From positions 62,276,150 to 62,340,149 of the forward strand of contig NC_088866.1 in NCBI RefSeq assembly GCF_032884065.1: DNA of 64,000 bases, in the 5' to 3' direction. Positions 1 to 10,770 of this stretch are shown here, piece by piece. Under the pieces are notes generated by a model. The model did not search any database, had not been told where the DNA came from, and worked only from the letters and a program-made list of their open reading frames with translations. This DNA is from Artemia franciscana. Lineage: Eukaryota; Arthropoda; Branchiopoda; Anostraca; Artemiidae. How positions within the stretch are numbered: position 1 is the stretch's first letter; every line of letters begins with the position of its first letter. Both the position numbers and the translations under genes were made by a program.

Positions 1-3
1 ATA

Positions 4-1540
4 TCAAACAGTTCGTGGTAACAAACTGTAGCAAGGAGCGACCCGGCTCAATAGTAACCGAAACTCTAAAAAACAGAATTTTGATACTAATAGATACATC
101 AAAAGAATCAAATTTTTATGATGATTTTCAATATATAAGTTTCATCAAATTTATTCTTACTCGTCGAAAGTTACGAGCCTGAGAAAATTTGCCTCATTTT
201 GGAAAATAGGGGGAAACACCCCTTAAACATCATAGTATCACACCATCACATTCAGCGTATCAGAGAACCCTACTCTAAAAGTTTCAAGCGCCTATCTAAA
301 AAAAATGTGGAATTTTGAATTTTGTTTTGCCAGAAGACCGATCACGGGTGCGTGTTTATTTGTTTTTTTTTCCAGGGGTCATCGTATCGACCAAGTGGTC
401 CTAGAATGTCGTATGAGGGCTCATTCTAACGGAATTGAAAGTTCTAGTACCCTTTTTAAGTGACCAAAAAAATTGAAGGGCACCTAGGCCCCCTCCCACG
501 CTCATTTTTTCCCAAAGTCAACGGATCAAAATTTTTAGATAGCCATTTTGTTCCAAATAGTCGAAAACAGTAGTAACTAGGTCTTTCGCAGGATTTTCTA
601 ACATTACTATAAAAAAAACAATGAAAAAATAAACATGAAAAAGTTTTTTCAATTGAAAGTAAGGAGTGGTATTGAAACTTAAAATGAACAGAGATTATTA
701 CGCATATGAGGGATTCTTCTCCTCCTAGATACCTCGCTCTTTATGCTGAAGTATTTTTAGTAATTTCAACTATTTATTCTACGACCTTTCTAATTCAGGG
801 GTCATTCTTAAAGAATTGGGACAAAACTTAAGATTTAGTGTAAAGAGCGAGGTATTAACGAGGGGACTAACACCCTCATATACATAATAAAAATATAAGA
901 ATATAGAAGTTTGTTACGTAAGTTAGTTCTTAAGTTACGTATATTTTGTACTAATAAAAACGTTCGTTAAAAATTAAAAGTTTTAGTTGCCTTTTTAAGT
1001 AGCCGAAGAATTGGAGGGCAACTAGGCCTCGTTCCCCATCCCTTATTTCTCAAAATCATCTGATCAAAACTCAGAGAAAGCCATTTAGCCAAAAAAAGAA
1101 TTAATATGCAAATTTCATTTTAATAATTTATGTGCGGCGAGCCAAAATCAAACATGCATTACTTCAAAAACGTTCAGAAATTAAATAAAAGAAAACTAGT
1201 TTCTTTAACGGAAAGTGAGGAGCGACATTAAAATTTAAAACGAACAGAAATTACTCCGTGTATGAAAGGGGCTGTTCCCTTCTCAACGCCCCGCTCTTTA
1301 CGCTAAATTTTTTTACTGTTTAACAAAGTAGAATTTAGAGAAAGAGTCAAACTTTAGCGTAAAGAACGGAGCGTTGAGAAGGGAACAGTCCCTTCATACA
1401 CGGAGTAATTTCTGTTCGTTTTAAGTTTTAATGTGGCTCCTCACTTTCCGTTAAAGAAACTAGTTTTCTTTTATTTAATTTCTGAACGTTTTTGAACGTT
1501 GCTGTTAAAAAAAATAGTTTTTTTTATATTTAATTTCAAT
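4..1540 (+). mobile_element. TCAAACAG palindromic repeat, copy A
   Basis: Nearly full-length copy of the commonest repeat family here. It opens with TCAAACAG followed by a small hairpin (CAGTTCGT-ggta-ACAAACTG; other copies have ACGAACTG), then a shared body, and ends in long palindromes. The last palindrome has arms about 1195-1330 and 1352-1466. Each arm carries the family's module: a GAAAGTAAGGAGCGAC-like start, AACGAACAGAAATTACTCC, and CGCTCTTTACGCTAAA. No transposase is visible, so it is non-autonomous. The constant 5' TC and 3' hairpin recall Helitrons, but no CTRR end or target duplication was found. The right end near TTTAAT is approximate. Confidence 0.8.
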
Positions 1541-1559
1541 GAAAATCGACTCATGGAAC

Positions 1560-2860
1560 TTAGGGAAGTTTCTACTAAGTTCAGTTTATTTACAATATGA
1601 GGAATCTGGTTTCTGATTGAGAATCTTACTCTTTCTTATTTGATTGGCTGAAGGCGATACTTCTTGGAGCAGATGTGGTGGGCAGGAGAAGAGGGAGTCT
1701 CAACAGGAGTATATGCTATAACTGATGCCCTGAACTTTTTAGTCATAAAATAAGCAATTAGTATTCTATCATTTAAACCTTCCCAGCCTAAACAAGACTT
1801 AAAACAAGAGCCCTACTCCCTGTCTATTTACCCCATCCTTCCTGCCTAAGTAAATAAATTTGATGTCACCTTATTTCAAGCTTCCTACCCCTGAGATATG
1901 TGTTGCTGAAACTCCTAATAAGTCCAGTTCCAATCGTCTGAATTTGTCAGTCAAAATGTCAATACAATGGTCAGTTTTTAACGTCGTAACATTCCAAGCT
2001 CCAATTTTCATGTTCTTCTAATCACTGAAATTATTTTGGCCTCAGGAAAAGCAATGATCCTGGATACCTGTGCAGGACGGGGATCAACATGTCTTCTCAA
2101 GTCTACACCGAAGCGCTTAAGAAGGCTTGAAACCGGACAGCAAGAAGTCCCTAGGACCTCTGGTATGAATGGAGGCTTTGTGCAATCCTGGGCCCACGTT
2201 GGTCACAACATGGTTTTCAGCACTTGGCGATGCTCTTATATCAACAAGAGTCAAAATGCTGCACAGACAGTCCCAAGCCAATTACCTCCGACTTGTTATA
2301 TATTCATACCTACAAATATTAGGCTGCTACAGTTCCCTTGTGTTTGGTTCCCTTGTGAATGCTGTGTGGTTTACTAAGCTGCACTTTCCTCGAGGGGTGC
2401 CACTCCTCAAGAGGGAAGAGAGTTGATCGCAAGGTCCCCAGTCTTGCAGGTACCCTGAAGGGTCGAGGCAGCCTTTTTCAAAGGCCAATGTCCATAGATT
2501 TAGATCTTACACCCTGTCGCAGTTGTCCTTCTATAGAGGGTCATCCCATGATGATGTTCTGCGTCACCATGCAATTTAACCCATTACTGGGAGAAGGTTT
2601 GTAACTCATGGGATGTGTGGACACGCCAGTTGGCCCCGTTGAGTGTACAATTGAGGGACCTTCTTCCTCCTCCACCTGCATTTTTGGCCCCTAGCGAGGG
2701 TGCCCAGTTTCTATTATGGACCCCTAGGGACAAGGCCCCCCTTTGGTCCGTGCCTCCTATGGAGGTATTCTACATATCTGTAGAGCATTCCCCTATCACC
2801 ACCTGGGGACATGCTGGGTGGCCTGGGGGAGGCCCCTAAAGAGCAGTTCACTCATAAAGC
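1560..2860 (-). mobile_element. RTE-type LINE, 5' UTR and start of endonuclease ORF
   Basis: Read on the minus strand, an ATG at 2010-2012 opens a frame beginning MKIGAWNVTTLKTDHCID. This is the N-terminus of an apurinic-like endonuclease of RTE-type LINEs, with the N of GAWNVTTL in the expected catalytic position, followed by LDLLGVSATHI, where the usual catalytic E of SETHI is A. Similarity continues to about 1690 with a frame stop and then fades. The roughly 850 bp upstream (2013-2860) is less AT-rich than its surroundings, runs straight into the ATG and is probably the element's 5' UTR (inference). The reverse transcriptase is absent, so this is a dead fragment. A 3' part of the same family lies at 33480-35260. 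Confidence 0.65.
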
Positions 2861-3176
2861 CTTTTTTCCCCTTCTTTTCCTTCTCTTTCTTTTTTTATCC
2901 AGTTAAATTGTTCCGGCTTTGGACAAAAAACAAATGAATCGTTAGGTAAGACCGATAGTATTAGAATAAATCTAATTAAATTTATGAATTTAGACGTGAA
3001 ATCGTGTTAAATTGTTTAAACTACTAAAATGATAAAAAAGAAGAAAAAAATTCCTAAACTTTGCAAAAAAAATCAACATAAAAAAAGTACTGGATAAAAA
3101 CTGAGGGCAGTAGAAAGATTTATTTTTGTAAAAAAAAAAAATTTCTAACAGGATCGCAAACCTTAGTTACTGAGCA

Positions 3177-3180
<4 letters not shown>

Positions 3181-3244
<64 letters not shown>
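3181..3244. repeat. poly(A) homopolymer tract, about 64 bp
   Basis: Uninterrupted run of A on the plus strand, with a shorter A-run just before it (3130-3141). It could be the tail of a retroposed sequence, but no recognisable retroposon body precedes it. The phenylalanine-rich minus-strand frame across it is an artefact. Tract length may be unreliable. Confidence 0.9.
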
Positions 3245-3248
<4 letters not shown>

Positions 3249-3639
3249 TAATAGGGAAAAATCAAAAGAATCAAAACATTTTATTGTGTTTACTTTTCTA
3301 GCTCTGGCCTCTACTGATGGGCCCCACATATAACCAAGGCCGCAAAATCGTCAAAGTTATAACCGGCCTAATAGAAATTAAAACAGTTCAAAATAGGGAT
3401 GAAACCTTTTTATTAGTTATCTACTAATAGAAATTACTATGTCGAAGCCATAACTCTTAATTCTCAGTTTAATCTTTTTTTGAATCCGTAAATTTTTGAT
3501 TTTCAACAATGTGTCGAACTCTAAATTAACGCCAAGAAACAGGGCTCCTACCAAATATCAATTATTTTGTCTTATTTTGCCAATAAGATTGGCTGTTCTG
3601 CGTTACTATTAATTTAACACATACCAAATATCAACTTTA

Positions 3640-4190
3640 GTCGAATGTCCCTACCAGGCAATTCCCCGAAATCACTTTTGATCTGCTAAGTTCACAGTGC
3701 GCAGATACGAAATTGACTATTAACTCTACTAAGTCAAAAATAATTATACTGAACCGGCTAAAGAGAGATTTCGTCCCCCTGAAGTTCCTTTCCCTGTTGT
3801 GAGTGAGATGGAAATACTAGGTGTCATTTTCTCAAACGATTGCACCTTTACAACCGATATCAATAGTGCGAACGGTAAGGCTAACGCATTTCTGCACACC
3901 CTTTCAAAAGTGCGTCGCTTCGGGTGCAACACCCACAGTCCTCTTCGGGCAGACCTGTGCTACGTACGCCCCATACTTGAATACGCCTTTTCTGTCTGGG
4001 GCCCGTCAGTATTAAGAACCACCTATCTAATGCAGGAGCTGGAGTCAGTCCAGAAACGGGCAACCAGGATCATCCTGAGTAATAGAGACATTTCCTACCA
4101 CGATGCCCTAGCTATACTTGAACTCCAAAGTTTGGAACTGCGTTTGGGTGACCTTATCCTAAGGTTTGGCAAAATGCAGATTGTCTAACC
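3640..4190 (+). mobile_element. LINE (CR1/jockey-like) ORF2 C-terminal fragment
   Basis: The frame at 3799-4188 encodes the tail that follows the reverse transcriptase in CR1/jockey-like LINEs: LGVIFSND, RPILEYAFSVWGP, then ESVQKRATRIIL. About 100 bp upstream in another frame (near 3700-3790) reads TINSTKSKIIILNRLKRDFVP, the preceding segment, so one frameshift lies near 3780-3800. The endonuclease, catalytic RT motifs and 3' tail are missing. It is an isolated fragment and not a host gene. Confidence 0.75.
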
Positions 4191-4993
4191 CTGCTCAAAA
4201 CTGTAGTATAAAACAATTTGAATGAGGTAGCTTCATCTCTTAAGGGTGGCTAATAAAATAGCCATTGTTGCTGGTATGGGCAAACCAGGTATGGTAAACC
4301 ATATTTACCATGTAATATACCATAATATACCATACAAATTGCTACAAAACATAGGCCACAAAACACGCAGCACAATAGAATAAGTTAAATTCAAAGACAA
4401 AACGGACAGCCCTGGAAAACAATTATTAAATAGTAAATGTATGTAGCTCCCAACCAATTTGTAATCTGGAAACAGTGATGCAACAATACACAACGGGTAA
4501 CTGCACCTGAAGCGAGTATTTAAACTGTATTTTCCTAAAGCACGACACAAATCTTCAGACAAATATAATGCCCCAATCCCGACAAAGACTCCACGACCTA
4601 TAGAGAAGAGATCCTCCCCTTTGCATGTCTACTTTAGAGCAGAGGCGCCTTTTGGGCCAAATCTTGGGGTGGGCATGAAATCCATCTGCCCCCCCCCCCC
4701 GATTCACTTTGTGTCGTGTAAGAAAAATCTGGATTTTGGCAGCACATTGATCGAATATTCTAAGTAAAAATGCATTTTCAGCACCCGTGTGTTGCTTGGA
4801 AATGTATTGTAACCGAATGTGGAACTCAGCCACACTGACCTCTAAGATCAATTATAACAACGAAGAATACAATCAACGAGGTTAAGTGATTAAACTGAAA
4901 GTGGAAAATTCAACCAGACTACAGGCTGGCATTCCTCAGCGAGAAACTTTCTTATTTAAGTAAACAATACGTCGGTGAACGTAACCTTCATTG
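4191..4993. other. unassigned AT-rich spacer with a C-tract
   Basis: No gene recognised. A C-run near 4690 sits in a segment (about 4640-4710) whose GGGGTGGGCAT and CCCCCC pattern recurs at 5780-5830, suggesting an old dispersed repeat. The minus-strand frame at 4555-4851 crosses this repeat and resembles no family I know. Confidence 0.5.
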
Positions 4994-5575
4994 TTATAAT
5001 GAGGGTTGTAACCAAAATCTCAGTTTTCCTTCAGCAGAAATCTTCCAGATCAAATAGGCTTCGAGCGTACTCAGCACTGGCAAGTTATCTGTGAACCTTC
5101 TGTCAAATTCGGCTAGTAGACGGTCAAAAGTTTTGAAGTATTCTTGCATCATTTCATCCGCCAAAGTAGTAGTCCAATTTCCAGATTCGATGAATTTCTT
5201 TCCTAGCGTCAAAGTTGTCACAAATTGTTTCCGATGCTTGGTGATCTTTTGAGTTCTTCAAGGTCGTCCTTTCTGACCAACAGAAGAGGGTCTAGTCGCG
5301 GGTCCATTCACAGCAGTTAATTCAATTCTCTGTTCTGCTACAAACTCTTTAGCCTTCTTGAAAAGCGATACAAATGAAGCATCTGAACGCAGGTCGGTGA
5401 GTTTGCTTCTTATGGCCTGAATCAGGGTGCGCGATCGAGAAATAACCAAGTCGACGGTGACGGCATGGAGCTGTTGAGACAGCGATTTCGTCATTCGCAT
5501 AATTGCTTCTATGTAGTGCAATGGGAAGATAACAAGGAACGATTCCATCAAGGAATGATAGGCCAGGAACTGACC
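4994..5575 (-). pseudogene. hAT-superfamily transposase remnant (ZMYM1/TTF-like)
   Basis: Two minus-strand frames (5551-5258 and 5221-4994) lie in the same phase, separated by one TGA at 5260-5258, so they are one sequence with an in-frame stop. The translation has the helical middle part of ZMYM1/TTF-type hAT proteins: LVISRSRTLIQAIRSKLTDLR, FVSLFKKAKEFVAEQRIEL, then MMQEYFKTFDRLLAEFDRRF. Related residues continue upstream to about 5575. Neither the catalytic N-terminal half nor the C-terminal dimerisation region is seen. Family assignment rests on spacing and pattern and is moderate. An exon of a domesticated hAT gene is less likely given the stop. Confidence 0.5.
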
Positions 5576-6449
5576 TATTTTAGTCTATCAACTTAGAGGA
5601 ATTACTGCAAATATTCGGAATTTATAATATTAATATAATCATCTAGGAAATGGGCATTTGACAGAACTTGAGAATTTAATTATGTATCTAACCTGCTTTC
5701 AAAATTTACAATGGTTAATAGCAAATAGTGTTATTATTATGGTCGGCAAAGGGCCCTTTTTGGTGGAAGCTTGGGCCCCCTGGAAAATCTGGGGTGGGCA
5801 TTTGCCCACCCCTGTCCCCCCCCAAATGGCACCTCTGCTTTAGAGATATCTCTCCTTATATCTCCTGGAGATAGTCCTCCATTGTAAAATCGGGAGTCAG
5901 TTGGTTTCCGATGCTCACAAGTAAGTATATGTTTTTCTCTTTTCTATGTATGTTGTCCGAAAGGCTGTTTGGCTAGTAATTAATACAATTTTAAACATTT
6001 CCTGCATTAGTTGCACGAGAAAAGAGGTTCTGTGCGTAAACTAATGACGAAATCCTAAATTCCCAGAACATATATATGGAGGAAGTTTTTCAATTACCCT
6101 AGCAGTATCTGTTTATCTTATTTTGTAAATATTCATGGTTGGAAAATTTTTTTCCTTTGTTAAAAGTAATTCAGTATCAAATTATTTGGAGGGTAAATTA
6201 TTTCTGTCTGTATAAATGTTTTGGAAATATCTACTTTTTAACTAGTTTACTAACAGGAAGTCCTTTTTTGTTGATTAATTCAGAAATATTTGTCTACACA
6301 ACAAGTTTTTCAAGGAAAAGTAAAGAGCTCCATTAAGCCAAAAAGTAGCAGAAATGAAATCAAATGATTTTCCAAACGTAAAACAACTACAAATGACTAT
6401 CAATAAATAAATGAAACTCGAAACAACCAGAATTTACAATAAATAGCCG
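5576..6449. other. unassigned spacer
   Basis: AT-rich DNA with no convincing coding signal. A GC-rich patch at 5745-5840 contains a short inverted repeat (GGGTGGGC and GCCCACCC), the same dispersed motif as near 4660. Confidence 0.5.
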
Positions 6450-6770
6450 AGTCAAACTCAAAACTAGCGGAAATTAATAACCTGAGTAGGGCTGATAACC
6501 CCCATGCCTTCTCAAGACCAGAACATAATTTGCACTTTACTTAAAAAAAAAAAAAAACGAATCACCGTGGATTGTCAGTTTAATTGACACATACTGATAT
6601 ATATTCCTTAAGGTTTTAATAATTTCTTATTTATGAAATTAAAAAAAAACGAAAACATTTAAAACTTATCTTATTTTCAGCAAAGTGCAAATAATGTTTC
6701 GGTCTTGAGAAGACATGGGGGTTGTCAGGCCTATTTAGGTTATTAATTTCTGCTCGTTTTGAGTTTGACT
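6450..6770. repeat. foldback repeat, arms about 90 bp
   Basis: The left arm (about 6450-6541) and right arm (about 6681-6770) are reverse complements with scattered mismatches. AGTCAAACTCAAAACTAGCG on the left pairs with the segment ending CGTTTTGAGTTTGACT on the right, and the CCCCCATGCCTTCTCAAGAC segment pairs with GTCTTGAGAAGACATGGGGG. The loop is about 140 bp of AT-rich DNA. It is probably a MITE or foldback element; no target duplication was identified. Confidence 0.7.
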
Positions 6771-6853
6771 CAAAACGAATAAATTTCTGTTCGTTTTTTA
6801 TTGAAATAGTCTTTTTCATGGAAAAAAATAATGTTTTATATCTTTTCAGTTTT

Positions 6854-7693
6854 TCAAACAGTTCGTGGTAACGAACTGTAGTAAGGAGCGATCCGGCTCA
6901 ATAGTAACCAAAACTCGAGAAAATTGAATTTTGATATCAATAGCTGCATCAAAAGAATCGCATTTTAATGCTGATTATAAATATATAAGTTTCATCAAGT
7001 TTAGTCTTAGCCATCAAAAGTTACGAGCCTGAGAAAATTTGCCGTATTTAGAAAAATAGGGGGAAACACCCCCTAAAAGTCGTAGGATCTTAACGAAAAT
7101 GACACCATCAGATTCAGCGTATCAGAGAACCCCACTGTAGAAGTTTCAAGCTCCTATCTACAAAAATGTGGAATTTTGCATTTTTTGCCAGAAGACAAAT
7201 CACGGGTGCGTGTTTATTTGTTTGTTTGTTTGTTTTTGTTTTTTGTTTTTTTTTTTCCAGGGGTCATCGTATCGACCAAGTGTTCCTAGAATGTCGCAAG
7301 AGGGCTCATTCTAATGGAAATGAAAAGTCCTAGTGCCCTTTTTAGTGACCAAAAAAATTGGAGGGCATCTAGGCCCCCTCCCACGCTCATTTTTTCCCAA
7401 AGTCAACGGATCAAAATTTTGAGATAGCCATTTTGTTTAGCATAGTCGAAAATCATAATAACTATGTTTTTGGGGATGACTTACTTCCCCACAGTCCCTG
7501 GGGGAGGGGTTGCAAGTTACAAACTTCAACCAGTGTTTACATATAATAATGGTTATTGGGAAGTGTACAGACGTTTTCAGGGGGATTTTTTTTTGGTTTT
7601 GGGGTTAGGGTTCAGGGAGGGGGCTATGTGGGAGGATCTTTCCTTGGAGAAATATGCCATGGGGGAAAAAAATTCAATGAAAAGGGCGCAGGA
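6854..7693 (+). mobile_element. TCAAACAG palindromic repeat, copy B (3' truncated)
   Basis: Starts with TCAAACAG and the perfect hairpin CAGTTCGT-ggta-ACGAACTG, follows the family body including a T-rich microsatellite at about 7210-7256, then loses similarity after GGGCGCAGGA near 7693. Both terminal palindromes are missing. Confidence 0.8.
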
Positions 7694-8027
7694 CGAATCT
7701 GGTCACGTTAGAAAAAAACGTCAAATTAAGAGCTTAATATACAATGCTGGGTGTTCGGAGCCTCTCTATTATGGAGTATAATTTGAAAATAACACAACTA
7801 TACGAGCGATAAAACATATATACCACAACCATAACTCAACTAACGAAAGAACTGCTAAGAGATAACACAACTATAAAGCGAAAACAGGTGAAAACTAACG
7901 GGAAAATAAACGAACTAAGAGGTGGAAGGGGCCCAGAGAAAAAATATAATCCTTTTTCAATTTTGAGCCTAACTTCCGCAAAGGAGTAATAATGTCAGAA
8001 GCCCCGAAATACCGAATTATTTTCTTT
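7694..8027. other. spacer between repeat copies B and C
   Basis: About 330 bp of AT-rich DNA with several degenerate AACTAACGAA-like and AACACAACTA-like words. Nothing gene-like was seen. Confidence 0.5.
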
Positions 8028-8199
8028 TCAAACAGTTCGTGGTAAGGAACTGTAGTAAGGGGCGACCCGGCTCAATAGTAAACGAAACTCTAAAAAACGG
8101 AATTTTGATGCTAAAAGATACATCAAAAGAATCGAATTTATACGCTGATTCTAAATATATAAGTTTCATCAAGATTAGTCTTACCCATCACGGGTGCGT

Positions 8200-8245
<46 letters not shown>

Positions 8246-9617
8246 CCAGGGGTCATCGTATCGACCAAGTGGTCCTAGAATGTCGCGAGAGGGCTCATTC
8301 TAACGGAAATGAATAGTTCTAGTGCCCTTTTTAAGTGACCAAAAAAATTGGAGGGCAAATAGGCCCCCTCCCATGCTCATTTTTTTCCAAAAGTCAACAG
8401 ATTAAAATTTTAAGATAGCCATTTTATTCAGCATAGTCGAAAACCATAATAACTATGTCTTTGGGAATGACTTACTCCCCCACAATCCCTGAGGGAGGGG
8501 CTGCAAGTTACAAACTTTGACCAGTGTTTACATATAGTAATGGTTATTGGGAAGTGTACAGACGTTTTCATGGGGATTTTTTGGTTTGGCGGGTGGGGTT
8601 GATGGGAGAGGGCTTTGTGGGAGGATCTTTCCTTTGAGGAATATGTCATGGGGGAAGAAAAATTCAATGAAAAGGGCGCAGGATTTTCTAGCATTACTAT
8701 AAAAAAAAACAATGAAAAAATAAACATAATAACGAAAAATAAACATGAAAACGTTTTTTCAAATGAAAGTAAGGAATAGCATTGAAATTTAAAACGAACA
8801 GAGATTATTATGCATATGAGGGGTTCTAAAAATACTTTAGCATAAAGAGCGAGGTATTTAGGAGGAGATAAATACCTCGCTCTTTATGCTAAAATATTTT
8901 TAGTGATTTCAACTATTTATTCTACGGCCTTTTTGATTCAGGGGTCATTCTTAAAGAATTGGGACAAAACTTACGATTTAGTGTAAAGAGCGAGGTATTA
9001 ACGAGGGTACAAACCCCCTCGTACACATAATAAAAATATAAGAATATAAAAGTTTGTTACGTAAGTTAATTCAAAGTTACGTATATTTTTTACTAATAAA
9101 AACATTCGTTGAATATTAAAAGTTCTAGTAGCCTTTTTAAGTAACCGAAAAATTGGAGGCCTCCTTCCCCACCCCTTATTTCTCAAAATCGTCTGATCAA
9201 AACTAAGAGAAAGCCATTTAGCCAAAAAAAAATTAATATACTAATTTCATTTCAATAGTTTATGTGCGGAGAGCCAAAATCAAACATGCATTAATTCAAA
9301 AACGTTCAGAAATTAAATAAAACAAACTAGGTTTTTTTTTAACTGAAAGTAAGGAGCGACATTAAACTTAAAACGAACAGAAATTACTCCGTATATGAAA
9401 TGGGTTGTCCCCTCCGCAGTCCCACGCTCTTTACGCTAAAGTTTTTAATTGTTTTAAAAAGTAGAATTGTGGCAAAGAGTCAAACTTTAGCGTAAAGAGC
9501 GAGGGACTGCGGAGGGGACAACCCATTTCATATACGGAGTAATTTCTATTCGTTTTAAGTTTTAATGTCGCTCCTTACTTTCAGTTAAAAAAACTAGTTT
9601 TTTTTAATTTAATTTCT
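8028..9617 (+). mobile_element. TCAAACAG palindromic repeat, copy C
   Basis: 5' end TCAAACAG and 3' end near TTTAATTT. It lacks about 180 bp of body around 8190 relative to copy B, leaving a poly(T) run of about 45 at 8200-8245. It keeps both palindrome regions; the 3' one has arms about 9340-9450 and 9478-9595. A third, much younger palindrome sits at 8828-8901 inside the first palindrome region. Confidence 0.85.
8828..8901. repeat. near-perfect nested palindrome, 33-bp arms, 8-bp loop
   Basis: The left arm 8828-8860 and right arm 8869-8901 are reverse complements at 32 of 33 positions, separated by GGAGGAGA. The other copies of this repeat have only one arm at this position, so this is a copy-specific snap-back duplication. 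Confidence 0.9.
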
Positions 9618-9639
9618 ATAAGAATTCATAGTTATACCC

Positions 9640-10770
9640 TAAACAGTTTGTTTGAAACTTTAAAAAATTGGATTTTGATACTAATAGTTACTTCAAAAGA
9701 ATTAGATTTTTATGCTGATTTTAAATATATTAGTTTCATCAAATTTAGTCTTACTTATCAAAAGCTACGAGCCTGAGAAAATTTACCTTATTTTGGAAAA
9801 TAGAGGGAAACACCCCTAAAAGTCATAGAATCTTAACAAAAATCACACCATCGCATTCAGCGTATAATAGGACCCTACTGTAGAATTTTAAAGCTCCTAT
9901 CTACTAAAATGTGGAATTTCGTATTTTTTGCCAGAAGACCGATCATGGATGCGTGTTTATTTGTTTGTTTTTTGTTTTTCTTTTCTTTCTTTTCCCCAGG
10001 GGTGATCGTATCGATTCAGTGGTCCTAGAATGTTGCAAGAGGGCTCATTCTAACGGAAATCAAAAGTTCTAATGCCCTTTTTAAGTAACCAAAGACATTG
10101 GAGGGCACCTAGACCCCCTTCCACGCTCATTTTTTCCCAAGGTCAACGGGTCAAAATTCTGAAATGGCCATTTTTTTCAGTATAGTCAAAAAACCTAATA
10201 GCTATGTTGTTGAGGACAACTTACTCCATCACAGTACCCAGGGGAGGGGCTACAAGTTACGAACTTTGACCAATGTTTACATATAGTAATGGTTATTGGG
10301 AAGCGTATAGACGTTTTCAGGGGAATTTTTTTTCTTGGATAGGGAAGGGGCTTAGGTGAGGGAGTTACGTGGGAGGGTCTTTCCACGGAGGAATTTTTCA
10401 CAAAAGGAGAGAATTTCCATGAAAGGGGTGCAGGATTTACTAATATCATTTAAAACAAAAAACAATGAAAAGATTTAAAAAAAGTTTTTTAACTGAAAGT
10501 AAGGAGCGACATTGAAAACTTAGAACGAACAGAAATTACTCCGTATATGAAAGGGGCTGTTCCCTCCTCAACGCCCCGCTCTTTACACTGAAGTTTTTCA
10601 CTGTTTTAAAAAGTAGATTTGAGAGAAAGAGTCAAACTTTAGCGCGAAGAGCGGGGCGTTGAGGAGGGAACAGCCCCTTTCATATACGGAGTAATTTCTG
10701 TTCGTTTTAAGTTTTCAATGTTGCTCCATACTTTCAGTTAAAAAAAAAACTTGTTTTTTGTTATTTAATC
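9640..10770 (+). mobile_element. TCAAACAG palindromic repeat, copy D (diverged)
   Basis: Follows copy C directly. The 5' end is diverged (CTAAACAGTTTG) and the first palindrome region is deleted, so the body runs from GCAGGATTTACTA near 10430 into the 3' palindrome (arms about 10485-10600 and 10625-10745). It ends near TTTAATCT at about 10770. Confidence 0.75.

Noticed and set aside
3120-3329. Minus-strand frame rich in phenylalanine
   Set aside because: Entirely produced by the poly(A) tract at 3181-3244.
7464-7781. 105-codon plus-strand frame
   Set aside because: Lies across the body of palindromic repeat copy B and its flank; not shared by other copies.
8039-8278. 79-codon plus-strand frame
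   Set aside because: Repeat copy C sequence with a poly(T)-encoded phenylalanine run.
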